Source: Flavobacterium sp. (lineage in GTDB: Bacteria; Bacteroidota; Bacteroidia; Flavobacteriales; Flavobacteriaceae). From it: a stretch of 64,000 nt of DNA. Location: NCBI RefSeq assembly GCF_030146175.1, contig NZ_JASLCE010000040.1:10706-74705 (forward strand), in the 5' to 3' direction. Position 1 is the stretch's first letter. Every line of letters starts with the position of its first letter. Both the position numbers and the translations under genes were made by a program. The notes below the pieces were generated by a model. That model ran no database searches. It was not told the DNA's origin and worked only from the letters and a program-made list of their open reading frames with translations. Shown here one piece after another: positions 23,369 through 34,074 of this stretch.

Positions 23369-25759
23369 TTATAACTGGATTGTTTTTTCTTCGGAAATAA
23401 GTTCTCCGTCAGAACCAATACCTTCAATCTTTACTTTAATGCTTTTCTGGTTGTAATTCGGAATAGAAAAAAGGAAATCTCCATTTTGATCCGTTCGGAC
23501 ATCCGGAATCCAGTTAATCGTTCCGTAGTTGATAAATCCTTCATCATAATCCTGATAATACGGATTTTTAAAATCTTTCGGATCCTGAGCGGCTCTTTTT
23601 ACAACGTAGGATTGGGCTTTTGATGCCGCTTTGTCTGTTCCCATATAGCGTTTGGTATAAATACGGATAAAACCGCTTCCTCCTTCCATGCCCATTCCAT
23701 AGCCACTTTTACTGATATAGATTTCGTCGACCATATCCAATGACATTCCAATAAGCATTGTTAAATCCGGTTGTAAAGGTACATCATCTACAAAAATGGC
23801 AGGGGAAGGATTACCTCTCAGGGATCGGGTAATTCGATTGTTAATATAAACAGAACCGTTTTGATAGATCACATCAAAGCCGTTGGCACCGATAAATGAA
23901 AGGATTTCGCGATACGAAGCAAAATCACCACTACTGATTTTGTAACCTCTCGCCATGGAATTGTTATACCGGCCTATATTTTTTAAAGGAGGTGGTGTTT
24001 TTGCTTTTTTCTTAATAGTCACATTATCCAGCTGAATTGCTTTTTTATTTTGGATTTGAGGTATTGCAAGTGTTTTGGTTTCCGTAACAGCATCGGTATG
24101 GCATAGAAAATCTGGTTTTGGAAGCGGTTTTAAAAACGGGCTTTGTCCGTCGAGAACCTGAATTGACATAGGGAGATTTTCGGTCATCCCATTTTTGTTA
24201 TATAAGGTTAAGGATACGGAAGCCGAATCGTACAAGATAGCATTGTTAAAAATAAATTCGTTTTTATCGTTGATATCCGATTTTTTTCGGACACTATTAT
24301 AAAAAGAACCCATTTGTACGTAGTAGTCACCTTTATTGGTGATTTTTTTATTGATTGTTCCTTTAATGGTGACTCCAACTTCAGATTTATAGGTTTCGGT
24401 CGGAATGGGAGACTTTGATATCGTTTCAAAATCGTATTTTGGTTTTTGTGTGATCAGATACGTATCCAGTTCGTAGTGTTTTCCTTTTGAAAAATCGGAA
24501 AGATAATAGGACGTATTGGCTATCATAGGGTTGTCCAGATAGGACGAAAATACAAAGTTGTCGTATAAGGATCGTGCATTTCCGATAGCGGCTGTTTTTT
24601 CGGGTAACACAGATATGCTTAGACTGCCAAAAGGAATAGTGGACTTGCCTTTAAAATAGAGCGTGTCATTTCGGGTTTCCGACAGGGATATTGTTGCTTT
24701 TTTGACCAGATCATACGGTTTAAAAATAAGACGCTCGGCTAACTTTTTATTGTTGGCATCAATCAGTACCAAAGTATTGATTCCGTTGTAAAAATGTTGG
24801 TTATCGATGGTGAATGTATCTTCCGTTGTACCTTTTTTAAGCGTCAATTTTTCAATCAGAGACACTTTTTCGTCCTGTTGGATTATAAGCGAAAGCGCTA
24901 CATCAGAATTGGACGGACTTGAGGTTTTGAGTGTTAAGAAAGCTCTGTCGGACGATGTATAATTATTGATACTAAATGTGAAATTCGAGGTTTTAAAAGT
25001 CGGTAATGCAAAAGTTTGTGTGTTGTTTCCGATGGTAAAAACCGCTTTGTAAGGCGCGTTGTAAGTTTGAAGTAAGTCAAATCGGCCGATACCTTTTTCA
25101 TTAGTCGAAAAACTGGTTACCACAATTCCTTTGGCATTTATGACAGAACCGTTTTTAACGGCAATGGGATTTCCGTTACAATCCGTTATTTTAATAGCAA
25201 TCGTGTTTGAGTTGTTTTCTAAGAAGACACCGCCTTCAGGGAAGAATTGTACTGTAAGCGCCTTCAGGTTCGCAACGGTATTTGTGTTGACAGTAGTTGC
25301 ATCAACGGGATTTAAGATCGTAATGGGGTATACCGTGGATTCATCTTCCTGAAAATTATTCATAAAGTTAGTATACGCCCTGATATAATACTTTCCGGAT
25401 TTAATTTTTTTATCTGGTCGGATATAGCCTTCGAAGGTTCCATAGCTGAGATAGTACAATTCTGATTGTATTTTTAGGCCTTGTTCGTCTAGTAAATCTA
25501 TATAGATATTGGTTGTTTTGGTCGATGGTATTTTGCTTTTCTCTTCGATAAAATAGCCTTTAAACCAAATGCTTTCCTCATTCAGATATACCGTTTTGTT
25601 GAGATGCAAGTGAATTTTTTCCCGATCGGATTTAAAATAATTACTGTAGCTTGTTGTAATCTCTTTTTCGCGTTCGGTACCCGTTGTCGTTTGCGCCTGA
25701 CTGCCATAGTATGTCATCATGACAAGAAAAATCATAAAGTAAGGTAATGATTTAGTCAT
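23369..25759 (-). CDS. Secreted macroglobulin-like / TonB-plug-like protein
   Basis: A 796-residue exported protein. After the signal peptide (SLPYFMIFLVMMTYYGSQAQ) comes an MG2-type domain (REKIHLHLNKTVYLNEESIW), further beta-rich segments, and at about residues 630-710 a TonB plug (AIFVDDVPLQPD, GGSGFIRIYTKRY). The start at 25759 (MTKSLPYF) was chosen because 13 upstream in-frame residues precede the signal peptide without a membrane segment. It belongs to the same family as the protein at 4417-6135 but stands alone, without a receptor beside it. Confidence 0.7.
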   Translation of the reverse strand: MTKSLPYFMIFLVMMTYYGSQAQTTTGTEREKEITTSYSNYFKSDREKIHLHLNKTVYLNEESIWFKGYFIEEKSKIPSTKTTNIYIDLLDEQGLKIQSELYYLSYGTFEGYIRPDKKIKSGKYYIRAYTNFMNNFQEDESTVYPITILNPVDATTVNTNTVANLKALTVQFFPEGGVFLENNSNTIAIKITDCNGNPIAVKNGSVINAKGIVVTSFSTNEKGIGRFDLLQTYNAPYKAVFTIGNNTQTFALPTFKTSNFTFSINNYTSSDRAFLTLKTSSPSNSDVALSLIIQQDEKVSLIEKLTLKKGTTEDTFTIDNQHFYNGINTLVLIDANNKKLAERLIFKPYDLVKKATISLSETRNDTLYFKGKSTIPFGSLSISVLPEKTAAIGNARSLYDNFVFSSYLDNPMIANTSYYLSDFSKGKHYELDTYLITQKPKYDFETISKSPIPTETYKSEVGVTIKGTINKKITNKGDYYVQMGSFYNSVRKKSDINDKNEFIFNNAILYDSASVSLTLYNKNGMTENLPMSIQVLDGQSPFLKPLPKPDFLCHTDAVTETKTLAIPQIQNKKAIQLDNVTIKKKAKTPPPLKNIGRYNNSMARGYKISSGDFASYREILSFIGANGFDVIYQNGSVYINNRITRSLRGNPSPAIFVDDVPLQPDLTMLIGMSLDMVDEIYISKSGYGMGMEGGSGFIRIYTKRYMGTDKAASKAQSYVVKRAAQDPKDFKNPYYQDYDEGFINYGTINWIPDVRTDQNGDFLFSIPNYNQKSIKVKIEGIGSDGELISEEKTIQL

Positions 25760-25796
25760 AGTAGGTTTTTTCTCATTTTTGTGAAAATAAATATAC

Positions 25797-25831
25797 AAAA
25801 AAAACCGTCACAATTTGTGACGGTTTTTTAA
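25797..25831 (-). terminator. Terminator of groEL
   Basis: The palindrome AACCGTCACAA / TTGTGACGGTT has A and T tracts on either side and lies 20 bases past the groEL stop. It could also act on the other strand. Confidence 0.82.
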
Positions 25832-25850
25832 GATCTATTTTTAAGAAATT

Positions 25851-27491
<1,641 letters not shown>

Positions 27492-27525
27492 TTATTTTAA
27501 TTTATTATTTCGTTTAGGGTACCTA

Positions 27526-27801
27526 TTAGATGATCGCCAAGATATCATCTTCTCTCATGATCAGGTAATCTTTACCGTCGAATTTTAAATCGGTTCCAGC
27601 ATATTTTCCGTATAAAACAGTGTCACCAACCTTAACAGTTAGCGGTTCGTCTTTTTTACCGTTTCCTACAGCTACCACAATACCTTTCTGAGGTTTTTCC
27701 TTAGCTGTATCAGGGATGATAATACCGGAAGCAGTTTGCGTTTCAGCAGCTGCAGGTTCCACGATAACGCGATCTGAAAGGGGTTTGATGTTTAATGCCA
27801 T
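27526..27801 (-). CDS. groS: 10 kDa co-chaperonin GroES
   Basis: A 91-residue co-chaperonin starting [16 protein letters not shown] and containing the mobile loop region ([19 protein letters not shown]) and the roof segment ([17 protein letters not shown]). It caps GroEL. No CIRCE element (the HrcA operator) was found in the 140 bases upstream. Confidence 0.98.
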   Translation of the reverse strand: MALNIKPLSDRVIVEPAAAETQTASGIIIPDTAKEKPQKGIVVAVGNGKKDEPLTVKVGDTVLYGKYAGTDLKFDGKDYLIMREDDILAII

Positions 27802-27890
27802 AATGCTATGTTATTTTATGTTATTATTATTTAGATGCAATTTACTTTTCAGAAAGTATGCCAATTGCTAAAACTGACAGTTTTTTGTAA

Positions 27891-27926
27891 AAAAAAAATG
27901 CCAGCACTGACAGGCTGGCATTTTTC
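27891..27926 (-). terminator. Terminator of secG
   Basis: The stem ATGCCAGC / GCTGGCAT with an 8-base loop is followed on the minus strand by nine T. It lies 17 bases past the secG stop, so groES is transcribed separately. Confidence 0.85.
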
Positions 27927-27942
27927 TAGCGATTGCTATATC

Positions 27943-28347
27943 TTATTTTTTAGCTTCTTCTGTTGGAGCTGCCGGAGCTGCTGCGTCAGTCGCTGCTGGA
28001 GTTTCTGTTGCTGCTGCCGGAGCCGCTGCTTTATCAGCTGCAGGTTTTGCCGGAGCTGCTGCTGCTGGAGCTGCTGCTGCTGGTGTACTATTGTCAATTA
28101 ATTTAGAACCATTGTCACCCATACTTCCTGTAAAGCTTAAGCTGGATAATAAAATCAATACGATTAAGGCTGTAGCCAATGTCCAGGTACTTTTGTCAAG
28201 GAAATCATTTGTTTTCTGAACACCACCCATCATTTGAGAACCACCAAGGCTTGATGATAATCCTCCACCTTTAGGGTTTTGAACCATGATAACCACAATA
28301 AGTAAAAAACAAACGATTGTTATTAGTACTAAAAAAACTGAAAACAT
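27943..28347 (-). CDS. secG: Preprotein translocase subunit SecG
   Basis: A 134-residue protein with two transmembrane helices (FSVFLVLITIVCFLLIVVIM and LATALIVLILLSSLSFTG) flanking the conserved loop QNPKGGGLSSSLGGSQMMGG. The C-terminus is a long Ala/Pro-rich tail typical of Bacteroidota SecG. SecG assists the SecYE channel during export. It starts 11 bases after the stop of the TPR-like gene, as part of the run miaB to secG. Confidence 0.93.
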   Translation of the reverse strand: MFSVFLVLITIVCFLLIVVIMVQNPKGGGLSSSLGGSQMMGGVQKTNDFLDKSTWTLATALIVLILLSSLSFTGSMGDNGSKLIDNSTPAAAAPAAAAPAKPAADKAAAPAAATETPAATDAAAPAAPTEEAKK

Positions 28348-28358
28348 ATTTTAATTTT

Positions 28359-29348
28359 TTAATTGTTATTTTGTTGTAATATCTTAATATCCGAAATTCG
28401 GTCTGCAAAGAAATGACTTTTTTCTGGATATTTCAAAATTAATATTTCATAAGCTTGAATTGCTTTCTGATATTTTTTTTGTTCAAGGTAAACTTTTGCC
28501 AGTGTTTCGGTCATCAGGTAGGAGGTGTCCTGCGAGGATTTCTCAATGTTTACGGGAGCTGATGGCGTATTTTTGACAGGCGTTATTTTTGGATTTGTCT
28601 CAATAAATTTGTCGATCAAATCTAATTTTTTCTTTTTCTCCGGATCAATTTCTTCTAAATCGGCTGGTTTTTCACGGTCGATAGGGCTGAATTTGGCCAG
28701 TTGTAACCATTCCTGGAACGAATGTTTTTCTTCTTTTGAGAATTCCAACGGTTTACCGATCTCCAGTTTTTCTGTAGCCGATTCAATTCCTGACGGTTCT
28801 GTTACGACCGGTTCCACTTCCGGTAATTCGGTTTCTACTATAGCTTCCGGTTCGGCTACGCGTATAGACGAACGGATGGATTGCTCCAACGCTGTTTCTA
28901 CTTTGGGTTGCTCGGTAACGGATACTTCCGGTTCGGGCGTTTCTAGTTCCGGTTCGGCTTCTTTAATAGAAGAGCGAATGGATTGTTCCAACGGATCGAC
29001 TTCCGGAACCGTTGTTTTGTCTTCTTCCGGTATAACAACTTTATACTGGTTGACAATGATATCGTGGATTACGGCTTCTTTTTCCTCAAAAAAAGCCTGC
29101 TGGATTGCGGTGAAATTATTTGAAGTAATAAATTCAAACAGTATACTCCGGTCAGTGGTATAAGCGGCTGTCTTTTTTAACTCCTGATTATAACGAAAAC
29201 TGTTTTCATCGTAAAGCCCTTTAAGGTGAATTGCACGAGCCGCCTGAAAATAGGGGAACTGATGCAAAACCGCCTCCAGTTCGACCGTTTGCCGGGACTG
29301 GATGTTTTGGGGTTTGTTGAGTAAATAGGTTAAATCGTTTACGTTCAA
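28359..29348 (-). CDS. Protein with TPR-like C-terminus, unknown function
   Basis: A 329-residue protein without signal peptide. The N-terminal 110 residues are a helical domain seen in Flavobacteriaceae proteins at this locus. A Glu/Pro-rich middle holds a near-duplicated segment (LEQSIRSSIKEAEPE and LEQSIRSSIRVAEPE, 41 residues apart). The C-terminus has one or two TPR-like helices (TLAKVYLEQKKYQKAIQAYE, ILILKYPEKSHFFADRI). It lies between lptE and secG, which suggests an envelope-assembly link, but nothing in the sequence proves it. Confidence 0.65.
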   Translation of the reverse strand: MNVNDLTYLLNKPQNIQSRQTVELEAVLHQFPYFQAARAIHLKGLYDENSFRYNQELKKTAAYTTDRSILFEFITSNNFTAIQQAFFEEKEAVIHDIIVNQYKVVIPEEDKTTVPEVDPLEQSIRSSIKEAEPELETPEPEVSVTEQPKVETALEQSIRSSIRVAEPEAIVETELPEVEPVVTEPSGIESATEKLEIGKPLEFSKEEKHSFQEWLQLAKFSPIDREKPADLEEIDPEKKKKLDLIDKFIETNPKITPVKNTPSAPVNIEKSSQDTSYLMTETLAKVYLEQKKYQKAIQAYEILILKYPEKSHFFADRISDIKILQQNNN

Positions 29349-29366
29349 AATAACAGTTTTAGAGTG

Positions 29367-29870
29367 TTACCACTTTGCTAGTGACTGGTTGAATACATCC
29401 TGAGTAATCCTTTCGAAAACAACATTCAGGGCTTCCGATAAACGGGAACCTACCAATTGCTCATTTCCTGGGAAATCATAATAGAACGAGAATCTTTTTT
29501 CGAAATCATCGTCCGATTTATTTTTATTGGTGAAACGTACGTTTACAGTGATCGATAGTCTGTTCTGATCGGCACCCTGATTGGCGTTCGAGCCCATAGG
29601 TGTGATACGGTAGTCGGTGATTTCACCTTCATAAATCAGATCGCCACCGGTATTGGTAAGACTCAGGTTTGTTTGATTCTGAATAATCTTTTGCAGTTCG
29701 AGTGTAAAAATTCGTTCGATACCCGGTTCAACCAAAGCGGCATTATTTTGAAAATAATTTACCTGAAATGTTTTGGCGTCTATTTTTCCGGTTCCGGTAA
29801 AATTATAAACGGAACAGCCGGTTAACAATAACAGGATCGGGACAATTAATATGTATTTAATAGCTTTCAT
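29367..29870 (-). CDS. lptE: LPS assembly lipoprotein LptE
   Basis: A 167-residue lipoprotein with lipobox LLLLTGCSVY and the LptE-type body: GTGKIDAKTFQVNYFQNNAA, then ERIFTLELQKIIQNQTNLSL and GDLIYEGEITDYRITPM. LptE sits inside the LptD barrel and helps insert lipopolysaccharide in the outer membrane. The start at 29870 gives a proper signal peptide; the frame is open 19 codons further, but that part overlaps the sigma-54 activator gene. It starts 4 bases after that gene's stop. Confidence 0.85.
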   Translation of the reverse strand: MKAIKYILIVPILLLLTGCSVYNFTGTGKIDAKTFQVNYFQNNAALVEPGIERIFTLELQKIIQNQTNLSLTNTGGDLIYEGEITDYRITPMGSNANQGADQNRLSITVNVRFTNKNKSDDDFEKRFSFYYDFPGNEQLVGSRLSEALNVVFERITQDVFNQSLAKW

Positions 29871-29874
29871 TGTG

Positions 29875-31140
29875 TTACAAATCGAATTGCTTGATTTTTC
29901 GGTATAAAGTTCGTTCGGAAATTCCAAGCTCGTCTGCGGCGGCTTTTCTTTTTCCTTTATTGCGTTCCAGTGCTTTTTTGATCAGTTCAATTTCCTTTTG
30001 ATCCAGTCGAAGGGAATCTTCTTCCTCAACCGCTTCGGCGATCAGATAATTTTCATCGTCATCGTCGTCAAATTCTTCCTGAATACTTTCCGAAGGCATC
30101 GGAATCACTTCCAGACTGGTTTGTTTTTCAAACGGAATTTCAGTTTCTTCGGCAGCACCATAAATGCGTTGGATCAGGTTTTTATTACTTTCCTGAACCT
30201 TGTTGGTATTCCCGTTTTGCATTAGTTCCAGCGTCAGTTTTTTCAGATCGTTCAGATCGCTTTTCATGTCGAAAAGAATTTTGTAAAGGATTTCCCTTTC
30301 GGAACTGAAATCGCTGTCGGCTTTTTTCTCGCTGATGACTGAAGGCAGATTGCTACCTTCCATCGGTAAATACGATTGTAAAGTGGCGAGTGAAATATCG
30401 CGACTGGTTTCCAGTACGGAAATCTGTTCGGCTACATTTCGCAACTGACGGATGTTTCCACTCCAGCGGTATTTGGTAAGCCATTGTACGGCACCTTCGT
30501 CTAATTTTAAAGGTGGCATTTTGTATTTATGAGCAAAATCGGATGCAAATTTCCGGAAAAGCAGGTGAATGTCCTCTTTTCGTTCGCGTAGGGGTGGAAG
30601 GTTGATTTCTACGGTACTCAAACGATAATACAAATCCTCACGGAATTTTCCTTTTTCGATGGCGCTAGTCATGTTGACATTAGTAGCCGCCACAATACGT
30701 ACATTGGTTTTTTGCACCTGAGAAGAACCTACTTTGATAAATTCCCCGTTTTCAAGTACCCGTAACAAACGCACCTGAGTGGTTAGCGGTAATTCGCCTA
30801 CTTCATCAAGGAAAATCGTACCACCGTCGGCCACTTCAAAATAACCTTCACGGGTTGCGGTTGCACCGGTAAATGCTCCTTTTTCGTGTCCGAACAATTC
30901 ACTGTCGATCGTTCCTTCCGGGATCGCACCGCAGTTCACGGCGATATATTTCCCGTGTTTTCTATGGGAAAGGGAATGGATGATTTTCGGAATACTTTCT
31001 TTACCTACACCGCTCTCACCGGTTACCAATACCGAAATATCGGTTGGGGCAACCTGTATGGCTTTTTCGATGGCGCGATTGAGTTTCGGATCATTTCCGA
31101 TGATTTCAAAACGCTGTTTTATGGCTTGGACGTTTTCCAT
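29875..31140 (-). CDS. Sigma-54-dependent Fis-family activator without receiver domain
   Basis: A 421-residue AAA+ transcription activator for sigma-54 promoters. It has Walker A (GESGVGKES, about 41-49), the sigma-54-contacting loop GAFTGA (88-93), Walker B (GGTIFLDE, about 106-113), an acidic linker (EEFDDDDDENY) and a C-terminal Fis-type helix-turn-helix (KRKAAADELGISERTLYRKI). There is no N-terminal regulatory domain, so control may be at expression level or through a partner. It follows miaB by 48 bases and precedes lptE by 4. Targets are unknown. Confidence 0.9.
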   Translation of the reverse strand: MENVQAIKQRFEIIGNDPKLNRAIEKAIQVAPTDISVLVTGESGVGKESIPKIIHSLSHRKHGKYIAVNCGAIPEGTIDSELFGHEKGAFTGATATREGYFEVADGGTIFLDEVGELPLTTQVRLLRVLENGEFIKVGSSQVQKTNVRIVAATNVNMTSAIEKGKFREDLYYRLSTVEINLPPLRERKEDIHLLFRKFASDFAHKYKMPPLKLDEGAVQWLTKYRWSGNIRQLRNVAEQISVLETSRDISLATLQSYLPMEGSNLPSVISEKKADSDFSSEREILYKILFDMKSDLNDLKKLTLELMQNGNTNKVQESNKNLIQRIYGAAEETEIPFEKQTSLEVIPMPSESIQEEFDDDDDENYLIAEAVEEEDSLRLDQKEIELIKKALERNKGKRKAAADELGISERTLYRKIKQFDL

Positions 31141-31188
31141 GACAGAGGTTGTTTGGGTTATATTGATAGAATGGACCGGTTTACAACA

Positions 31189-32634
31189 TTAATTCATGTC
31201 GGAATAACCGGTTGCTTCTCCTATTAGCGTTGCGGTAGTGCAATCGTTGATTTTTACCATAACAAAATCACCTACTTTGTAGTTTTCTTTAGGGAAAACA
31301 ACCACCACATTCTCCGAATTTCTTCCGGACCAATGGGCGTCAGATCTTTTGGATGGTTTTTCGATTAGCACTTCTACCGTTTCGTTTAGGAAACGAGATG
31401 TTCGTTTATGACTCAGTTTTTGTTGTAAATCAACAATTTCCTGTAAACGACGTTTTTTAACTTCTTCCGGAACGTCATCCTCCATTTTACGAGCGGCCAG
31501 TGTTCCCGGTCTTTCGGAATAAGCAAACATATAACCGAAGTCATATTCTACATATTCCATAAGGGTTAAGGTGTCCTGGTGATCTTCTTCCGTCTCCGTT
31601 GGGAAACCGGTGATCATGTCCTGTGAAATGGAACAACCCGGAATAATGGTTTTGATTTTATCGACCAATGTCATGTACTCTTCACGAGTATGCTGACGGT
31701 TCATTTCCTGTAAAATTCGTGTACTTCCGGATTGTACCGGTAGGTGGATATAATTACAGATATTAGGATGCTTAGCGATGATATGCAATACTTCTTCGTG
31801 CATATCCTGTGGATTGGAAGTCGAAAAACGGAAACGCATTTTAGGATGTGCGATGGCACACATATCCAATAACTGGGCAAAATCTACCGCGGTTGCTTTT
31901 TGCATTTCGGTTGCTTTTTCAAAATCTTTTTTCAATCCGCCACCATACCATAAATAACTATCCACATTCTGACCTAAAAGTGTTACTTCTTTAAAGCCTC
32001 TACTGGCCAGATCGTTGATTTCTTCGAGGATACTTTGCGGTTCACGGCTACGTTCGCGACCACGGGTAAACGGCACTACGCAAAACGTACACATATTGTC
32101 ACACCCTCTTGTGATCGACACAAAAGCGGTGATTCCGTTACTAAGTAAACGCACAGGAGAGATGTCACCATAGGTTTCGTCTTTAGACAAAATAACATTG
32201 ATGGCATCGCGACCTTCGTCTACCTCTTTTAAAAGGTTTGGAATATCTTTATAGGCATCCGGGCCAACCACCATATCCACGATTTTTTCCTGTTCGAGGA
32301 ATTGACTTTTCAGACGTTCGGCCATACAGCCCAAAACGCCCACTTTCATACCCGGATTTATTTTTTTTACGGCATTGTATTTTTCAAGACGTTTTCGCAC
32401 GGTTTGTTCTGCTTTGTCCCGAATAGAACAGGTGTTTACCAGAACCAAATCGGCTTCTTCCAGTTTTTGGGTTGTATTATACCCTTCGTTGGCCAAAATT
32501 GAGGCAACGATTTCACTGTCGGAAAAATTCATGGCACAGCCATAGCTTTCGATAAAAAGCTTTTTGGAATTTCCTTCTTTATTTTCGAGAACAAGACTGG
32601 TTCCCTGTTTGTTTTCTTCAATAACCTTTTCCAT
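31189..32634 (-). CDS. miaB: tRNA-2-methylthio-N6-isopentenyladenosine synthase MiaB
   Basis: A 481-residue radical-SAM methylthiotransferase that adds a methylthio group to i6A37 in tRNAs reading U-starting codons. It has the N-terminal MTTase domain (FIESYGCAMNFSDSEI, VNTCSIRDKAEQ, VGVLGCMAER giving three Fe-S cysteines), the radical-SAM motif CxxxCxxC (RGCDNMCTFCVVPFTRGRE) and a C-terminal TRAM domain (about 408-475). The length is normal. It is the first gene of the run miaB, activator, lptE, TPR-like protein, secG. Confidence 0.96.
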   Translation of the reverse strand: MEKVIEENKQGTSLVLENKEGNSKKLFIESYGCAMNFSDSEIVASILANEGYNTTQKLEEADLVLVNTCSIRDKAEQTVRKRLEKYNAVKKINPGMKVGVLGCMAERLKSQFLEQEKIVDMVVGPDAYKDIPNLLKEVDEGRDAINVILSKDETYGDISPVRLLSNGITAFVSITRGCDNMCTFCVVPFTRGRERSREPQSILEEINDLASRGFKEVTLLGQNVDSYLWYGGGLKKDFEKATEMQKATAVDFAQLLDMCAIAHPKMRFRFSTSNPQDMHEEVLHIIAKHPNICNYIHLPVQSGSTRILQEMNRQHTREEYMTLVDKIKTIIPGCSISQDMITGFPTETEEDHQDTLTLMEYVEYDFGYMFAYSERPGTLAARKMEDDVPEEVKKRRLQEIVDLQQKLSHKRTSRFLNETVEVLIEKPSKRSDAHWSGRNSENVVVVFPKENYKVGDFVMVKINDCTTATLIGEATGYSDMN

Positions 32635-32764
32635 ATAGCACTATAGAGTGTAAATCTTCATAATCTGCAAAGATAGTATTAAATTTTATTTTCTGACAAG
32701 ATGGCATATTTGTTTAACACAGATTTTCGATTGTGCTGAAAAAGACCTGAAATGGCTATTTTGA

Positions 32765-34057
32765 CTATCTTCTGAAAAGATCCCGGAACTGATATAACAA
32801 GCGTTCCAGTAAGCGAAGGTCTTCGGTGATGATATCGGCCGTTCCACCCATTTCCTGTTGAAAGGTGATCTTTTTATGATAGGAGGTGTTTAAACCTTTC
32901 GGAAGGGAAACGTCAATCAGTAAAAGGCCATCTTTGTCGGGTGTTAGTGAAATGGATTTTACTTTTCCTTTAACGATACCGAATTCGCGATCGGGATAAT
33001 TCAGTAAACGGATATTGACATCCTGATTGGGTTTTAATTTTCCGGCATTGACGGTTCGCGCTTTTACTTTACCTATATATTGTGTCGAAGATTCCGGAAT
33101 TACGGTAAAAACATTTTCACCCACATTGATAGTTTGATTTTCTTTCCAGATTTGCAAATAGGACACTTCGCCAGGAATGGACGAACGAAGTACATACGCC
33201 AAGTCCCAATCGGCAATAGCTTTTCGCAATTGGTTATAGGATTGCGCCATATTCCGGAAAAAGATAATCTGGTCTTTGGTCTCGTTAATTTTAGTCGTTT
33301 TACTACTGCGATTGAGTTCGTTTAACGACGAATGCAATTGAGAGATCTGAGAGTTCAGACTTTTTATGTTTTTTTCATTTTGCAGGTAATCAATATTTTT
33401 AGTTTCCCATTCCTGTAATGCGATCACACCATTGTCGAATAGTTTTTTATAGCGTTCCAGTTCTTTTTTCTTAAGCTGTAATTCGGTTTGGGCAATCGAG
33501 GCCTGTTGTTCCAAAAGTCCTAAGCGTTCTTTTAGCTGAATGGCTTCATACCGTTGTGCATTGTTTTCAACGCTATACGGTTGTAAGTCTTTATTCAGTT
33601 CGTAGTTGGCGTAGTCTTTTTCGAAAAGAGCAAAAACACTGGAAATATCCCCCAATTGTAGGGCGTTTAATTTTTCAAACGGAAATTTAAAATCCGGATT
33701 GATTTTTAAGGTATCGGTAATGCTTTTTAAAAGAAAAACATCCGGATAACTGGCGGTATTTTCAATAACGGCCAAAGGAGTATCTTTTTTAACTTTGCTA
33801 CGATCCGGAACCAATATTTTTTCGATTCGACCCGAGGTTCGGGCGATCAGTTTTTCGGGCGGTGTTTGGGTTGTTATGGAAATTTCGGTAGTCACGATAT
33901 CCGGATAACGGACAAACCAGGACAGGATTAACATTAACGATAGGATAATGAAAATTACAATATTGCCCCATCGGATCATCCAATGTGGTACCTGCGATAG
34001 TATTTCCTGAACTTCTTCGCTTCTTAACTTTATATCTGTACTTCTATTTTGAGGCAT
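32765..34057 (-). CDS. HlyD-family secretion adaptor of the peptide exporter
   Basis: A 430-residue periplasmic adaptor with one N-terminal membrane helix (IVIFIILSLMLILSWFV, about 33-50), a lipoyl-like half (ISITTQTPPEKLIARTSGRI), a long coiled coil (about 175-280) and the second half with the HlyD beta domain (IGKVKARTVNAGKLKPNQDV). It links the ABC exporter encoded just upstream (17-base gap) to an outer-membrane channel, which is not encoded here. It is the last gene of the RiPP cluster. Confidence 0.88.
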   Translation of the reverse strand: MPQNRSTDIKLRSEEVQEILSQVPHWMIRWGNIVIFIILSLMLILSWFVRYPDIVTTEISITTQTPPEKLIARTSGRIEKILVPDRSKVKKDTPLAVIENTASYPDVFLLKSITDTLKINPDFKFPFEKLNALQLGDISSVFALFEKDYANYELNKDLQPYSVENNAQRYEAIQLKERLGLLEQQASIAQTELQLKKKELERYKKLFDNGVIALQEWETKNIDYLQNEKNIKSLNSQISQLHSSLNELNRSSKTTKINETKDQIIFFRNMAQSYNQLRKAIADWDLAYVLRSSIPGEVSYLQIWKENQTINVGENVFTVIPESSTQYIGKVKARTVNAGKLKPNQDVNIRLLNYPDREFGIVKGKVKSISLTPDKDGLLLIDVSLPKGLNTSYHKKITFQQEMGGTADIITEDLRLLERLLYQFRDLFRR

Positions 34058-34074
34058 TTGATCGATTTTTTAGT

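Noticed and set aside
27802-27942. CIRCE heat-shock operator upstream of groES
   Set aside because: TTAGCACTC and GAGTGCTAA are absent; only a CTGACAG sequence repeated in the secG terminator loop is seen.
28525-29163. 212-codon frame antisense to the TPR-like gene
   Set aside because: Ser/Thr-rich reading created by the Glu/Pro-rich repeats on the other strand.
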